Assembly (NCBI GenBank): GCA_017438845.1
Contig: JAFRUO010000025.1
Location: 62,001 to 126,000 of the forward strand
Origin: Clostridia bacterium
Lineage (GTDB): Bacteria; Bacillota; Clostridia; Oscillospirales; Acutalibacteraceae
Length of the DNA stretch: 64,000 bases
Direction of reading: 5' to 3'
Part shown: positions 32,904 through 42,635 of the stretch, in pieces
Position numbering within the stretch: the first letter of the stretch is position 1
How the letters are laid out: each line of letters starts with the position of its first letter
Made by a program: the position numbers and the translations under genes
The notes under the pieces: model-generated
What the model was told of the DNA's origin: nothing
Database searches by the model: none
What the model saw: the letters and a program-made list of their open reading frames with translations, nothing else

Positions 32904-34037
32904 TTATTCTCCCAGCAGCCTGCAGACCATATCGAGATTCTTGCGGATTTCGAGATGCTGCGGACATTTCTTTTCGCAGGTGCCGCAATCTATACAGTCT
33001 TTGAATGTCTTGCCGCCCTTTTTAAGGTATTCCTGCATCATATGTCCTGCGTGATCTTTTAACCCGTAAACATTCCGGTATGTATACATTTCAAAGATAT
33101 GCGGAATATTTATCCCGACGGGACAGGGCTGACAGTATTTACAGCCCGTGCAGTATAGCTCCGAGAACTTTTTGATTTCCTCAAGGGCTTCTCCGAGCTG
33201 TTGCCACTCGCTCTCGGAAAACGCGGCGCCGTCAGACGCCACCTTGATATTGTTACGAACCATATCAATGTTCTGCATTCCCGAAAGAGCGCAGTTTAAA
33301 TCCGGGTTGCCGAGGCAGAATCTGAACGCCAGCTCATAAGTCGCAATAGCAGACTTGCCCGTAAGTCTTGAATAAAGATCGGTCGGCGCTGCAAGACGTC
33401 CGCCGCCGACGGGCCCCATGGCGATTGTTCCGAGTCCCTTTCCGTGAACATACTTAATCATTTCCTCATTGGCTCGGTCAAGAAGATTGTACTGGCAGAG
33501 CATTGACTCCATTTTCACTCCCAGACTTTCAGAGGTGTCAACTATGTATTTTATAACGCTCGGATCGTCGTGAAAGGAGAAGGAAATGTGCCTTATAAGT
33601 CCCTCCTGCTTAGCCCTTGCAGCTGTTTCGAGAAGATTATTCTTCAATATCAGTTCGTCAAACTGCTTACGCCCGATACCCCAAAAATGATAGAAATCAA
33701 TATGGTCCGTGTCAAGACGTTTAAGGCTTCTTTCAAGAAGGCGGCGATACTTGTCGCCTGTCAGGTCATCGTCCATCGGGCATTTTGTCGAAATGAGAAT
33801 CTTATCACGGAAGGCTTTTACGGCGTGTCCTACCGCCGCTTCACTGTTGTGATTGCAATAATGCGGAGCCGTATCAAAATAATTTACGCCGTTTTCAAAT
33901 GCAAAGGCAAGCATTTCATCCGTCTTTTCCTGATCGACGAAGCTTTTCCCGTCCTTTTCATATTCGGGAAGGCGCATACATCCGAAGCCGAGCGCAGATA
34001 TTTTTTCTCCGGTATTGCCGAAATCACGGTAATTCAA
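32904..34037 (-). CDS. Aldo/keto reductase with C-terminal ferredoxin-like iron-sulphur domain
   Basis: 377 aa. N-terminal TIM barrel with the catalytic set D/Y in NYFDTAPHYCN, Lys in ISTKCP and His in DFYHFWGIG. The C-terminal ~90 residues carry two cysteine clusters, CTGCKYCQPCPVG and CIDCGTCEKKCP, for [4Fe-4S] centres. Such fused reductases are common in anaerobic Clostridia; the substrate is unknown. Stands alone on its transcript. Confidence 0.93.
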   Translation of the reverse strand: MNYRDFGNTGEKISALGFGCMRLPEYEKDGKSFVDQEKTDEMLAFAFENGVNYFDTAPHYCNHNSEAAVGHAVKAFRDKILISTKCPMDDDLTGDKYRRLLERSLKRLDTDHIDFYHFWGIGRKQFDELILKNNLLETAARAKQEGLIRHISFSFHDDPSVIKYIVDTSESLGVKMESMLCQYNLLDRANEEMIKYVHGKGLGTIAMGPVGGGRLAAPTDLYSRLTGKSAIATYELAFRFCLGNPDLNCALSGMQNIDMVRNNIKVASDGAAFSESEWQQLGEALEEIKKFSELYCTGCKYCQPCPVGINIPHIFEMYTYRNVYGLKDHAGHMMQEYLKKGGKTFKDCIDCGTCEKKCPQHLEIRKNLDMVCRLLGE

Positions 34038-34089
34038 GACAACATCCCCCTTTTACGATTCTTTTGTCTGTATAGTAGCAAAGAAAAAT

Positions 34090-34116
34090 GAGCTTGTCAA
34101 CACAGTAAACAAGCTC
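34090..34116 (-). terminator. Terminator of the LarA-like operon
   Basis: GAGCTTGT and ACAAGCTC around an 11-nt loop, T-rich on the minus strand. Confidence 0.6.
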
Positions 34117-34176
34117 AATTCACACGATGTAAAAATGTGTCTATAAACGGGGCTTTGCACGGTCACGGTGACACTG

Positions 34177-35457
34177 TCAGCCCTCAAACGTTTCCCGGTT
34201 TATCCACAGACCGAGAGCGGGATTCGGTATAAAATATATTTCCTCGCCGTCAACCTCGTTATAGCCGTAGCTGAGCTTTTCGGGATTGTATTTTTTTGAA
34301 AGCACGTCATAATCAGCCGCATTAAAGCCCACCGAAGTTATTTCCTCTTTTGTAATATTTTTTACGGCGTAGGTTATCGTAAACCTTCCGTCCGATGAGC
34401 CGTGAATAAGATGTGCCGCCGCGCCCATATTTTCACGCAGGTCGGCGTTTTCCGGCTTTTTAAATTCCTCAAGGGTTTTAAGTCTGCCTCTGTAACCGTA
34501 TTTGCGGATTAATCTGTCGACCGCTTCGTCCTCGCCGAAACGTTCTACTCCGGGCGCAAGGATAATCAGCTCGCCGCCGTCAGCCATCGCCATTCTTGTC
34601 CGATAAACCGCCTTGTTGCCGAGCCAGGTGCTTTGAAATTCCTCGGGGTCGAGATACACAACGCACTTTTTAAGTCCGTGCTCTACGAAGTCGATATTTT
34701 TCTTTTGTGCAAGCTTTACGGCATTTGTAAGGCATTCTCTGCCCTCGCCGATAAAAACACCGTGCGTATGTATGCTCCCGCCGGGAGCCGTCGTAACGGT
34801 CAATACAAACATAATCGGACGGTCTTTAAGAAAATGCTCCATTCCGTAGTCAAACATTCTGCGGACAGGCGTATGATCCTTGCCCATCATTCTTTCCATG
34901 CCGTAAACTGCGCCTATCATATGCGATTTATTTATCATCTCGCTGCCGCCGACGCCGACAAAAAGGTTTTTCGAGTGGTTTGCCATACCGATAACCTCGT
35001 GCGGTACAACCTGACCGGGTGAAATAATAAGGTCATAGCTTTCGTCCGTTACAAGTCTGTTAACCTCTGCGAAAACGGGCTCCTCCCAGAGCCCTTCGGT
35101 AATTTCGGAAAGAAAATCGGACGGTATTTCACCGAGCTTTACGACATCGGTTCGCCAGTTATGTATAAGCATGCGCTCAAACGGAATGTCGCCGAACATA
35201 GCCGTCCACTGCGCTTCGGTCATCGCAACGTGAGTGCCGAGCGCAGGCATAATATCAACCTGCACGCCCTTTTCCGCCAGAGCGTGATAGTATACGTTTG
35301 TAATAAAACCTGCTCCGGAATGAAGGCGTGTAAAGTCAGGCGGAAGAATAAGCACCTTTTTCAAATTCCTGCCCTCAAGCGAGCGTAAAAGAGCCGCTTT
35401 AATTTCTTCCCTTGTTAAGCCCTCATCCGTTTCGGCATAAAGATAAATGTCCTTCAT
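34177..35457 (-). CDS. LarA-like (DUF2088) nickel-pincer racemase/epimerase family protein
   Basis: 426 aa. LILPPDFTRLHSG is the DUF2088 signature loop, ALGTHVAMT carries the first catalytic His, and ISPGQVVPHEVIG and GGSEMINKSHMIG cover the second His/Lys region. The family racemises or epimerises alpha-hydroxy acids with a Ni-pincer nucleotide. Located in one run with 6-phosphogluconate dehydrogenase and a KDG-kinase-like gene, so the substrate may be a sugar acid rather than lactate (inference). No larB/C/E cofactor genes are in the window. Confidence 0.82.
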   Translation of the reverse strand: MKDIYLYAETDEGLTREEIKAALLRSLEGRNLKKVLILPPDFTRLHSGAGFITNVYYHALAEKGVQVDIMPALGTHVAMTEAQWTAMFGDIPFERMLIHNWRTDVVKLGEIPSDFLSEITEGLWEEPVFAEVNRLVTDESYDLIISPGQVVPHEVIGMANHSKNLFVGVGGSEMINKSHMIGAVYGMERMMGKDHTPVRRMFDYGMEHFLKDRPIMFVLTVTTAPGGSIHTHGVFIGEGRECLTNAVKLAQKKNIDFVEHGLKKCVVYLDPEEFQSTWLGNKAVYRTRMAMADGGELIILAPGVERFGEDEAVDRLIRKYGYRGRLKTLEEFKKPENADLRENMGAAAHLIHGSSDGRFTITYAVKNITKEEITSVGFNAADYDVLSKKYNPEKLSYGYNEVDGEEIYFIPNPALGLWINRETFEG

Positions 35458-36293
35458 ATTTCATTCTCCCAAAGAAAATGCTTTATTGCAGCTGCTACGC
35501 CGTCGTCATTACAGTCGGACGTAACAAAGTCAGCCGCCTCTTTTACCTTTTCGTCGGCATTCCCCATGGCAACGCCGATTCCGGAGCCGTGAAGCATGGT
35601 AATATCGTTGAAATCATCACCGAATGCCATCGTCCCGCTAATCGGGATTCCGAGATACTCTGCAAGCTTTTTCAGTGCAATGCCCTTTGTGGCTTCGCGG
35701 CTGTTTATTTCGATATTGTTCACAATTGAGGTTGTCACAACAAGGTCGGGAAACTCCTCGGGAAGCCGACTGAGCATTTCCTCACGCAGCTTCATATCCT
35801 TAAAGAACGCCTGAATCTTCTGAATATCGGTTCTGCTTTCCCTAAGATAAGCTTTAAGCTCAGGCACAGGCGTCCGAAGCTTTTTAATCATTTCCAGACT
35901 GTGAATATTTGCGGCATACTGCTCCGCCAGGTCATAGTGGCTTTGGGTCATACGACCCCAACCGTTCATATAACAGTCATAAATTACATCCAGGCTGTCA
36001 AGCCTTTCCATAACGCCGACTGCCCTTTCCCACGGTATTTCGGAGCCGCATACGGTTTTTTCGCCTTTGACGTCATAAACCTGTGCGCCGTTTACCGAAA
36101 TGACATAGCGAACAAAGGGAAGGTCTCTGATTACCTGCGGCATTCCCAGGTAAAACCTTCCCGTAGCAGGAACTATTTCAACGCCCTCTTCAGCCGCCCT
36201 TTGAAGAGCGGCTCTGTTTTTTTCGGAGAGCTGTTTGTCGGAATTCAGCAGTGTACCGTCCAGGTCCAGTGCTATCAGCTTAATATTATGCAT
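35454..36293 (-). CDS. Cof-type HAD phosphatase
   Basis: About 280 aa from ATG 36293, which overlaps the gnd 3' end by 8 nt; the longer upstream frame is not coding. Motif I ALDLDGTLLNSD, Lys in RTDIQKIQAF-region and motif IV FGDDFNDITML are intact, with a large cap (subclass IIB). Dephosphorylates a sugar phosphate or related metabolite. Translationally coupled to gnd and overlapping the LarA-like gene start. Confidence 0.9.
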   Translation of the reverse strand: MHNIKLIALDLDGTLLNSDKQLSEKNRAALQRAAEEGVEIVPATGRFYLGMPQVIRDLPFVRYVISVNGAQVYDVKGEKTVCGSEIPWERAVGVMERLDSLDVIYDCYMNGWGRMTQSHYDLAEQYAANIHSLEMIKKLRTPVPELKAYLRESRTDIQKIQAFFKDMKLREEMLSRLPEEFPDLVVTTSIVNNIEINSREATKGIALKKLAEYLGIPISGTMAFGDDFNDITMLHGSGIGVAMGNADEKVKEAADFVTSDCNDDGVAAAIKHFLWENEI

Positions 36294-37737
36294 TATACTG
36301 CGTCGCCGCTGTGTTGCCGCCGTGTCCCGTCCAGTTTGTATGGAAGAACTCGCCTCTCGGAGCGTCAAGTCTTTCGTATGTGTGCGCGCCGAAATAGTCG
36401 CGCTGAGCCTGAAGAAGGTTGGCAGGCAGACGCTCTGTGGTATAACCGTCAAAATAGCTGAGCGCAGAGGTCATTGCGGGAGCGGGTACGCCGTATTCAA
36501 GCGCGGTCGCGGCAACCTTGCGCCAAGCGGGAACAAGCCTTTCAACGGTTTCCTTAAAGTAGGGGTCGAGAAGCAGATTTGTAAGCTCGGGGTTTGCGTC
36601 ATAAGCTTCCTTGATTTTACCGAGGAATACCGAGCGGATAATACAACCGCCTCGCCACATCAGAGCAATACCGCCGTAATTGAGCTTCCAGCCGTAGTGA
36701 GTCGCGGCAACACGCATAAGCGTATAGCCCTGAGCATATGAGATTATCTTTGAAGCGAACAAAGCCTGACGGATGGCTTCAACCATCTGAGCCTTGTCAC
36801 CTTTAAATTCGGGAATCTTTCTTGCGAACACCTTGCTTGCCTCAACACGCTCGTCCTTCATGGCTGATAGGCATCTTGCAAACACTGCCTCTCCGATTAA
36901 GGTAAGCGGCACGCCCTCGTCAAGTGCCGCAATGCCTGTCCATTTACCCGTACCCTTTTGTCCTGCGGTGTCGAGAATCTTTTCGGCAAGCGGCTGACCG
37001 TCCTCATCCTTAAACGCCAGAATATCGCGTGTAATCTCAATAAGGTAGCTGTCAAGCTCCGTTTCATTCCACTGCTTAAAGGTTTCGTACATCTCGTCGT
37101 AGCTCATACCAAGAAGGTCACGCATAAGCTGATATGCCTCGCAGATAAGCTGCATATCGCCGTATTCAATTCCGTTGTGAACCATTTTTACAAAGTGACC
37201 TGCGCCGTTTTCTCCGACCCAGTCGCAGCAGGGCTCGCCGTTTTCAACCTTTGCACAGATTGACTGAAGAATGGGCTTTACAAAAGGCCACGCCTCGGGT
37301 GAGCCGCCGGGCATCATGCTCGGACCGTTAAGCGCTCCCTCCTCGCCGCCGGAAACACCCGTACCGATGTAAAGCTTGCCCTTTGACTCGACATAAGCCG
37401 TTCTGCGGATAGTGTCGGGAAAGTGCGAATTACCGCCGTCAATAATGATATCGCCGTCCTCAAGAAGGGGAAGCAACTGGTCAATCAGCGCGTCAACCGC
37501 AGAGCCTGCCTTAATCATCATAAACACCTTACGGGGCTTTTCAAGGTTTTCCACCAGCTCCTCAAGCGAATGACAGCCGATTATGTTTTTACCGCTTGCA
37601 CGGCCGTTTACGAAGTTGTCCACCTTTGAGGTGGTACGGTTATATACCGCAACAGTGAAGCCCTTTGACTCCATGTTCATAACAAGGTTTTCGCCCATAA
37701 CGGCGAGACCGATTAATCCTATATCAGCTTTTTTCAT
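36286..37737 (-). CDS. gnd: 6-phosphogluconate dehydrogenase, decarboxylating
   Basis: 483 aa, full length. N-terminal GLAVMGENLVMNMESKGFTV with NRT, suggesting NADP preference; IIDGGNSHFPDT and VSGGEEGALNGPS; active-site HNGIEYGDMQLICEAY; C-terminal swapped tail HTNWTGHGG. Converts 6-phosphogluconate to ribulose 5-phosphate and CO2. Between the KDG-kinase-like gene and the phosphatase, on the same strand. Confidence 0.97.
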   Translation of the reverse strand: MKKADIGLIGLAVMGENLVMNMESKGFTVAVYNRTTSKVDNFVNGRASGKNIIGCHSLEELVENLEKPRKVFMMIKAGSAVDALIDQLLPLLEDGDIIIDGGNSHFPDTIRRTAYVESKGKLYIGTGVSGGEEGALNGPSMMPGGSPEAWPFVKPILQSICAKVENGEPCCDWVGENGAGHFVKMVHNGIEYGDMQLICEAYQLMRDLLGMSYDEMYETFKQWNETELDSYLIEITRDILAFKDEDGQPLAEKILDTAGQKGTGKWTGIAALDEGVPLTLIGEAVFARCLSAMKDERVEASKVFARKIPEFKGDKAQMVEAIRQALFASKIISYAQGYTLMRVAATHYGWKLNYGGIALMWRGGCIIRSVFLGKIKEAYDANPELTNLLLDPYFKETVERLVPAWRKVAATALEYGVPAPAMTSALSYFDGYTTERLPANLLQAQRDYFGAHTYERLDAPRGEFFHTNWTGHGGNTAATQYNA

Positions 37738-37754
37738 TTGGCATCATACTCCTT

Positions 37755-38813
37755 TTATCTTTGTACACGGGCGTTGCCCTTGTAAATATCCCATATTTGC
37801 TTTTCGTCTGCAGGCTCGGCGTAGTCGTTAAGACTGCTTGCCGCAAGCACGCCGCTTGCCCAGCCGAAGCCGAGCCATTTGTCGGGCGTCCAGCCCTGCA
37901 GTACGCCGTAGAGCAATCCGCCCGAGAAGCCGTCGCCTCCGCCGATGCGGTCCATTACCTGAATAGGTCTGGGCTCCTCAACATACCAGTTGCCGTCAGC
38001 CCAGAGTATCGCTCCCCACAGGTGCTCGTTGGCTGAAACAACCTGACGAAGCGTGGTGGCATACGCCCTCGCCTGCGGATATTTTTCTCTAACCTGATCA
38101 ATCATAGCCTTAAAACGCTCAATTTTTGAAGAGAGTTCCTTACCGCCTGCTTCGGGACCTTTAAAGCCGAGGCAGAGCTGGAAGTCCTCCTCATTGCCGA
38201 CAAGAATATCGGCAAGCGATGCAATTTCGTGGAACGCCTTTCCGAGTTCCTCCTCACGGCCCTTCCAGAAGGTGGCGCGGTAGTTTAAGTCAAAGCTTAC
38301 CAGCGTGCCGTATTTCTTCGCCGTCCGTGCAACCTCAAGACAGCATTTTGTGGTCTGCTCGCTCATTGCGGCAATAAGTCCGGAAAGGTGAAGAATGCCG
38401 ACTCCCTCCCGACCGAAAATACGTTCAAGGTCAAAGTCGTCTGCCGACAGGGTTCTTCCGACCTCGCCTGCGCGGTCATTCCAGACCCTCGGAGCTCTGA
38501 GCCCGAAGCCGGAATCGGCTATGTTAAACTGATGTCTGTAGCCCCAGGGACCTCCCTGCGGCACCTCCTTTGCCTCAAAACGGATATTACGGGCACGAAG
38601 CTGACGCTTGATAAAATCAGCCATCGGTGAGCCCTCGACGAATCTCGTCATAACAAGGCATTCGCTGCCGAGGCTTGAAGCCACGTTAAGTACGTTGGTT
38701 TCGGCAGAGGTTGCCTGCAAATAAAACAGATTGCTGTTCTGAACAGCCATGCGGTCCTGAGGCGTAATCCTGAGGCCCATGCTGGTTACGGTAGCAATTG
38801 CGTATTTCTTCAT
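37755..38813 (-). CDS. kdgK: PfkB-family sugar kinase, 2-keto-3-deoxygluconate kinase-like
   Basis: 352 aa. GGGDGFSGGLLYGVLQGW is the PfkB signature with the catalytic Asp, and LSGLIAAMSEQ and SFDLNYRATFW are typical of KDG kinases. Phosphorylates 2-keto-3-deoxygluconate in sugar-acid breakdown. 17 nt upstream of gnd. No KDPG aldolase in the window, so substrate is by similarity only. Confidence 0.85.
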   Translation of the reverse strand: MKKYAIATVTSMGLRITPQDRMAVQNSNLFYLQATSAETNVLNVASSLGSECLVMTRFVEGSPMADFIKRQLRARNIRFEAKEVPQGGPWGYRHQFNIADSGFGLRAPRVWNDRAGEVGRTLSADDFDLERIFGREGVGILHLSGLIAAMSEQTTKCCLEVARTAKKYGTLVSFDLNYRATFWKGREEELGKAFHEIASLADILVGNEEDFQLCLGFKGPEAGGKELSSKIERFKAMIDQVREKYPQARAYATTLRQVVSANEHLWGAILWADGNWYVEEPRPIQVMDRIGGGDGFSGGLLYGVLQGWTPDKWLGFGWASGVLAASSLNDYAEPADEKQIWDIYKGNARVQR

Positions 38814-39067
38814 ATTAACACTCCTTTACACAACGGTTCTTATCATTAAAAAGAATCATAATATTTTATCATATTGATATATGAAAATCAAGGATTTCAA
38901 GCCGAATAGTGCACGACTTTTGAAGTGGGGAACCGAATGTGTTTTGAAAAGACAAAATCTCTTTATTTAAAGTCCCACTATATGTACTGTGCTTTTTGTC
39001 TTGTAATAATTGCCTTGTTTTTTTATCATCTTTTTTATATAATGAATGTAAAGGAGTTGAAAGCTTT
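38814..39067. other. Divergent intergenic region
   Basis: Separates the minus-strand sugar block from the plus-strand orphan. AT-rich, no gene seen; promoters for both directions expected. Confidence 0.35.
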
Positions 39068-40243
39068 ATGTCAGAAAATAAGGATTTGATTTTTCAATTA
39101 GTAAACAACGACTATGTACAACCTTATTTTAAAGATGATATTGATTTATCCAAATTTACAAAAATATCATTGGGCAATATAACCCTGCTTGGTACCGCTT
39201 TTGCACCTTTAGCTCAAGTTATGTCATCATCACAAGCGGCATCAGCCAATTTTATCAAACAGTTCGGAGCATCAAATTTATACACGGCAACAGACAAATT
39301 TGATAATCCCATTAAGCTTACAACAACCGCCAACAACGAAATCGACAGATACATCGGCTCGTACGTCAAAGACGGTAAAACTGCACAATCCAGATTTCAC
39401 CCTGTTTCATTAGAGGAACTTTCGGGAAATAGAATAGCATTTGATCCAGCAACAGCTTTAATGGCAGCAGAGCTGATTTATATTGCCAATGAGATAAAAA
39501 CAGTTAAGCAGCAACAAGAAGATATGTTTCAATATCTGCTTGCTGAAAAGAGAGCCGAACTTGATGGCAGCTTGTCTTTTTTAATAAAGGTAATGAATGA
39601 TTATAAAGATAATTATCAAAATGAAATATACAAAACCAGTATGCATATAAAGATATTGGATATCAAGCAACAGTCTGAACAATCAATAACTGCGGCTAAA
39701 AAGCACATCGACAACTTTTTTAAAAAAGAAAAGGACGACTTCAATCGCCTTTCATCTCATTTTCAAAGCTATCAAATTGCTTTATATCTGTATTCCTTCT
39801 CATCATTCGCCGAGACAGTTGTCCTTGAAAATTTTAACTTGGATTATTTGAAAAAAATATCTTCTCGAATCGAAGAGCTTTCTACAGAATATCGAGCGAC
39901 ATACACTGATGGATATAATTATCTGCAGGGTAAGTCAGAGTCTTCTGCTCAATCCAAGTTACTCTCAATCGGGTCAAAGGTAAGCAAAAAAATAGGAGAA
40001 GGAATCGCAAAAACTCCCGTAGGTGATAAAACGCAAATAGACGAAAAGATAATAAACGGGTCAAATAAACTCATGAGTATAAAAGAAGCCTCTGTTTCAA
40101 AGCTTTTGGACGAGTTTTGTAATTACAAAGAAACAAGAGTACAATCATTTGTTCATTTAATATCCACGCTTGGTGAAGTATTTAATAACGATTCTATTGT
40201 TTTTGATTCCAACAATCTTTATGTGCCAAAATTATATTGTTAA
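39068..40243 (+). CDS. AT-rich orphan, unknown function
   Basis: About 391 aa from ATG 39068 (RBS AAAGGAG; the longer frame from 38996 has no support). Two mildly hydrophobic segments (ISLGNITLLGTAFAPLAQVM and AFDPATALMAAELIYIANEI), then long helices (KTVKQQQEDMFQYLLAEKRA ...) and a lysine/serine-rich stretch. Codon use and base composition look unlike the GC-richer neighbours, which suggests transfer. I recognise no family. Confidence 0.75.
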   Translation: MSENKDLIFQLVNNDYVQPYFKDDIDLSKFTKISLGNITLLGTAFAPLAQVMSSSQAASANFIKQFGASNLYTATDKFDNPIKLTTTANNEIDRYIGSYVKDGKTAQSRFHPVSLEELSGNRIAFDPATALMAAELIYIANEIKTVKQQQEDMFQYLLAEKRAELDGSLSFLIKVMNDYKDNYQNEIYKTSMHIKILDIKQQSEQSITAAKKHIDNFFKKEKDDFNRLSSHFQSYQIALYLYSFSSFAETVVLENFNLDYLKKISSRIEELSTEYRATYTDGYNYLQGKSESSAQSKLLSIGSKVSKKIGEGIAKTPVGDKTQIDEKIINGSNKLMSIKEASVSKLLDEFCNYKETRVQSFVHLISTLGEVFNNDSIVFDSNNLYVPKLYC

Positions 40244-40260
40244 TCATTGTAATTACTGAA

Positions 40261-40293
40261 AACCGCATACAGTGCACGGCACTGTATGCGGTT
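40261..40293. terminator. Bidirectional terminator
   Basis: 15-bp stem AACCGCATACAGTGC and complement with a 3-nt loop, between convergent genes. Confidence 0.8.
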
Positions 40294-40295
40294 AA

Positions 40296-41267
40296 CTATT
40301 TCTCCTCGGGGTATATTACTCCCCATTCTTTTCTGACATCCGTCATTATTTTCATTACATCACGGGTCAGGTCAAGCCGCATATCGCCGATTCCGCGGAC
40401 AGCCTTTTCCATATCTTCAATTTCATAAGTCAGCGGAGAGATGTCGGGGTCGCTTTCTATCATCACGGGCTGACATCCGTCGCAGAAGGTTATTTTAGCC
40501 TTGTGCGAACGGTTGTAGCTTTCAAACTCCGCATACGCCTTTTCAAAGGAAACAGCGGCGGTTCTCGGAAGCTTTGCGGTAAGCGACAGGGTGACGGACA
40601 CCATTTCTCCTTTTATGTTGTTAAGTAACATAACTGCCTGCTCGTCTACGCCCGTGGGCGCAAGCTTTACAACGGATTTCACCTCGCTTGCGTTTTCACT
40701 GAGAAAACGCCTTGCAAAGGAAAGAGCGTAAACGCCGATGTCAAGCATAGCGCCGCCGGCAAGCTCAGGGTTAAAGAAGCGGTTGGTCATATCATAGTCC
40801 TTATTACTGCCGAGGTTGACCTCGATTAGCTTAAGTCTGCCGAGCTCTCCCCTTTCGATATATTTTGAAACCTCCGTGAAAACGGGCATATGATACACTG
40901 TCATGGCTTCTGCAAGGATTACCCCGCTTTCTTCGCAGGCGGCAATCCCCCTGTCAAGCTCGTCGCTGTTAAGCGTGATCGCCTTTTCGCAAAGCGCGTG
41001 CTTTCCGTTGCGCGCCGCTTCGAGTATATATTCTATGTGTCGGTTGTGCGGAGTGGCGATATATACTATGTCAATCTCGGGGTCGGCAAAAAACTCCTCC
41101 GCGGTTTCATATGCCTTACAAATGCCGTAGCTCTCTGCAAAGTCTCGGGCTCTGTCAAAGCTTCTTGAATACACAGCGTATATTTTTCTTCCTTTTTCGT
41201 TAAAGGCGTCAGCCATTTCATGGGCTATATGACCGCAGCCGATAAAGCCCCATTTCATTTCCTTCAT
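40296..41267 (-). CDS. Gfo/Idh/MocA-family oxidoreductase
   Basis: 323 aa. Rossmann start WGFIGCGHIAHEMADAF, the family Lys in ALCEKAITLN, and GGAMLDIGVYALSFA in the C-terminal sheet. Resembles trans-dihydrodiol dehydrogenase/sugar dehydrogenases; NAD(P)-dependent. The substrate cannot be told. Confidence 0.93.
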   Translation of the reverse strand: MKEMKWGFIGCGHIAHEMADAFNEKGRKIYAVYSRSFDRARDFAESYGICKAYETAEEFFADPEIDIVYIATPHNRHIEYILEAARNGKHALCEKAITLNSDELDRGIAACEESGVILAEAMTVYHMPVFTEVSKYIERGELGRLKLIEVNLGSNKDYDMTNRFFNPELAGGAMLDIGVYALSFARRFLSENASEVKSVVKLAPTGVDEQAVMLLNNIKGEMVSVTLSLTAKLPRTAAVSFEKAYAEFESYNRSHKAKITFCDGCQPVMIESDPDISPLTYEIEDMEKAVRGIGDMRLDLTRDVMKIMTDVRKEWGVIYPEEK

Positions 41268-41281
41268 AAGCTTCCTCCGAT

Positions 41282-42454
41282 TTATTTAAGCTCCTCTTTA
41301 AGCCGCTTTGCCCCCTCGGGCAAGGGCTCGCTCATTTTTTCGAGAACATTTTTGTAAAATTCCTTTACATCGCTGTCGCCGAGTATTAGGTAAACCTGAC
41401 TGTTATTTTGGGCTGTTTCGGCAATAGACCTTAGCTGAGCCTGCGTAAAGTCCGCATATCGGCTGAGCTCCTCAATAAGCGTGTGCGTTGTTCTGAAATT
41501 CTCACTCTCGGAAAGCGCCGAAACAAGTGCGTCAACCTGCTTTTGTTCACTGTTTCTCGTGTCAAGCTCAAAATGTGCTGCGGTTTCTCCGACGTTATCG
41601 TAGTGCACCGCCTCAATAAGCTCGTTGGCGGCGGTTTTGTCGATAATCATTTTAACGAGCGATTCCAGCTGTCCGTTTTCGGTGTAATCTGCAGGGGCAA
41701 AATACTTGATACGGTCGTCGTGGAGCATATTAAAGACCTTGTTTTTGTCCTCGGTTTTCGGGTCGTATACCCCGATTGAGTAGCCGCCGTAGGCGTTTAC
41801 GAGCTTCATGCAAGGAATATCGGTATCACTGTCGCCGATATAGACTATGTTTCTGAACGGCACTCTGATTTTGTCGGGTGCAAAATAATCATTTACGGCA
41901 GGGTCATTTACCTCAAGCGTGCCCTTTTCAATTCTGAAAAGGAACTGGGTTTTGTTCGTATAGTTAATCGCCTGAGCGGGCCAGACCGCGACTCCGTCCG
42001 AATCAAAGCAGAAGGAGCTTGCATATATTTTTTCAAACGCGCCGTTTTTTGCAATAGCGGTGCCCTCAATCATTTCCTTTAAGCCCGAGGAAATAATATA
42101 GTGCTCAAGTATAACGCCCTTTGACAGAGCGTACTCCCGTGTTCTTTCAAACCAGCTGTCGACCCCAGGAAAAAGCTTTACCCGTGAGCCGTATTCCGCA
42201 AGGTTTTCCCTGTTAAGTATCACCGAGCCGTGAGCCTTTTGAACCATGGTATACATATACGCAAGGTTCTGGTCCATTTCGTTTTTCTCGGCAAGACGGT
42301 TTGACTCAATCCAAAACTCCTCAACGTCGTAGCCTACGGACTGAATAAAGCCCTGCGCCTGCATATCCTCGGGTGAAAGCGTTCTGTCGAAGTCATAGCA
42401 AATGGCAACTACGGGCTTAGCTTCCTTTCCCTTTCTGATAAAGTTTTTGCTCAT
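41282..42454 (-). CDS. HAD-family phosphatase (phosphoserine phosphatase-like)
   Basis: About 390 aa, start chosen at ATG 42454 (GGTG upstream); an alternative ATG is at 42487. Motif I CYDFDRTLSPEDM, motif II IISSGLKEMIEG and motif IV VYIGDSDTDIPCM are intact. The C-terminal ~130 residues are an added helical region. Lies 14 nt upstream of the oxidoreductase, likely one operon. Substrate unknown. Confidence 0.85.
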   Translation of the reverse strand: MSKNFIRKGKEAKPVVAICYDFDRTLSPEDMQAQGFIQSVGYDVEEFWIESNRLAEKNEMDQNLAYMYTMVQKAHGSVILNRENLAEYGSRVKLFPGVDSWFERTREYALSKGVILEHYIISSGLKEMIEGTAIAKNGAFEKIYASSFCFDSDGVAVWPAQAINYTNKTQFLFRIEKGTLEVNDPAVNDYFAPDKIRVPFRNIVYIGDSDTDIPCMKLVNAYGGYSIGVYDPKTEDKNKVFNMLHDDRIKYFAPADYTENGQLESLVKMIIDKTAANELIEAVHYDNVGETAAHFELDTRNSEQKQVDALVSALSESENFRTTHTLIEELSRYADFTQAQLRSIAETAQNNSQVYLILGDSDVKEFYKNVLEKMSEPLPEGAKRLKEELK

Positions 42455-42635
42455 ACACTTCACCGCCGTTTTAATGTAGATTTCCATACCATTGTAGCAT
42501 ACACGGAGAATATAATCAATTTGCTTTTATATATGTATTAATTCGATTTGCACTTTACCTTAATTAAAGTATATGTTACAATGCAGTTATGACAAAATCA
42601 GCTAATCTTTAAATTACTTAAAGCCGGAGGAAAAT

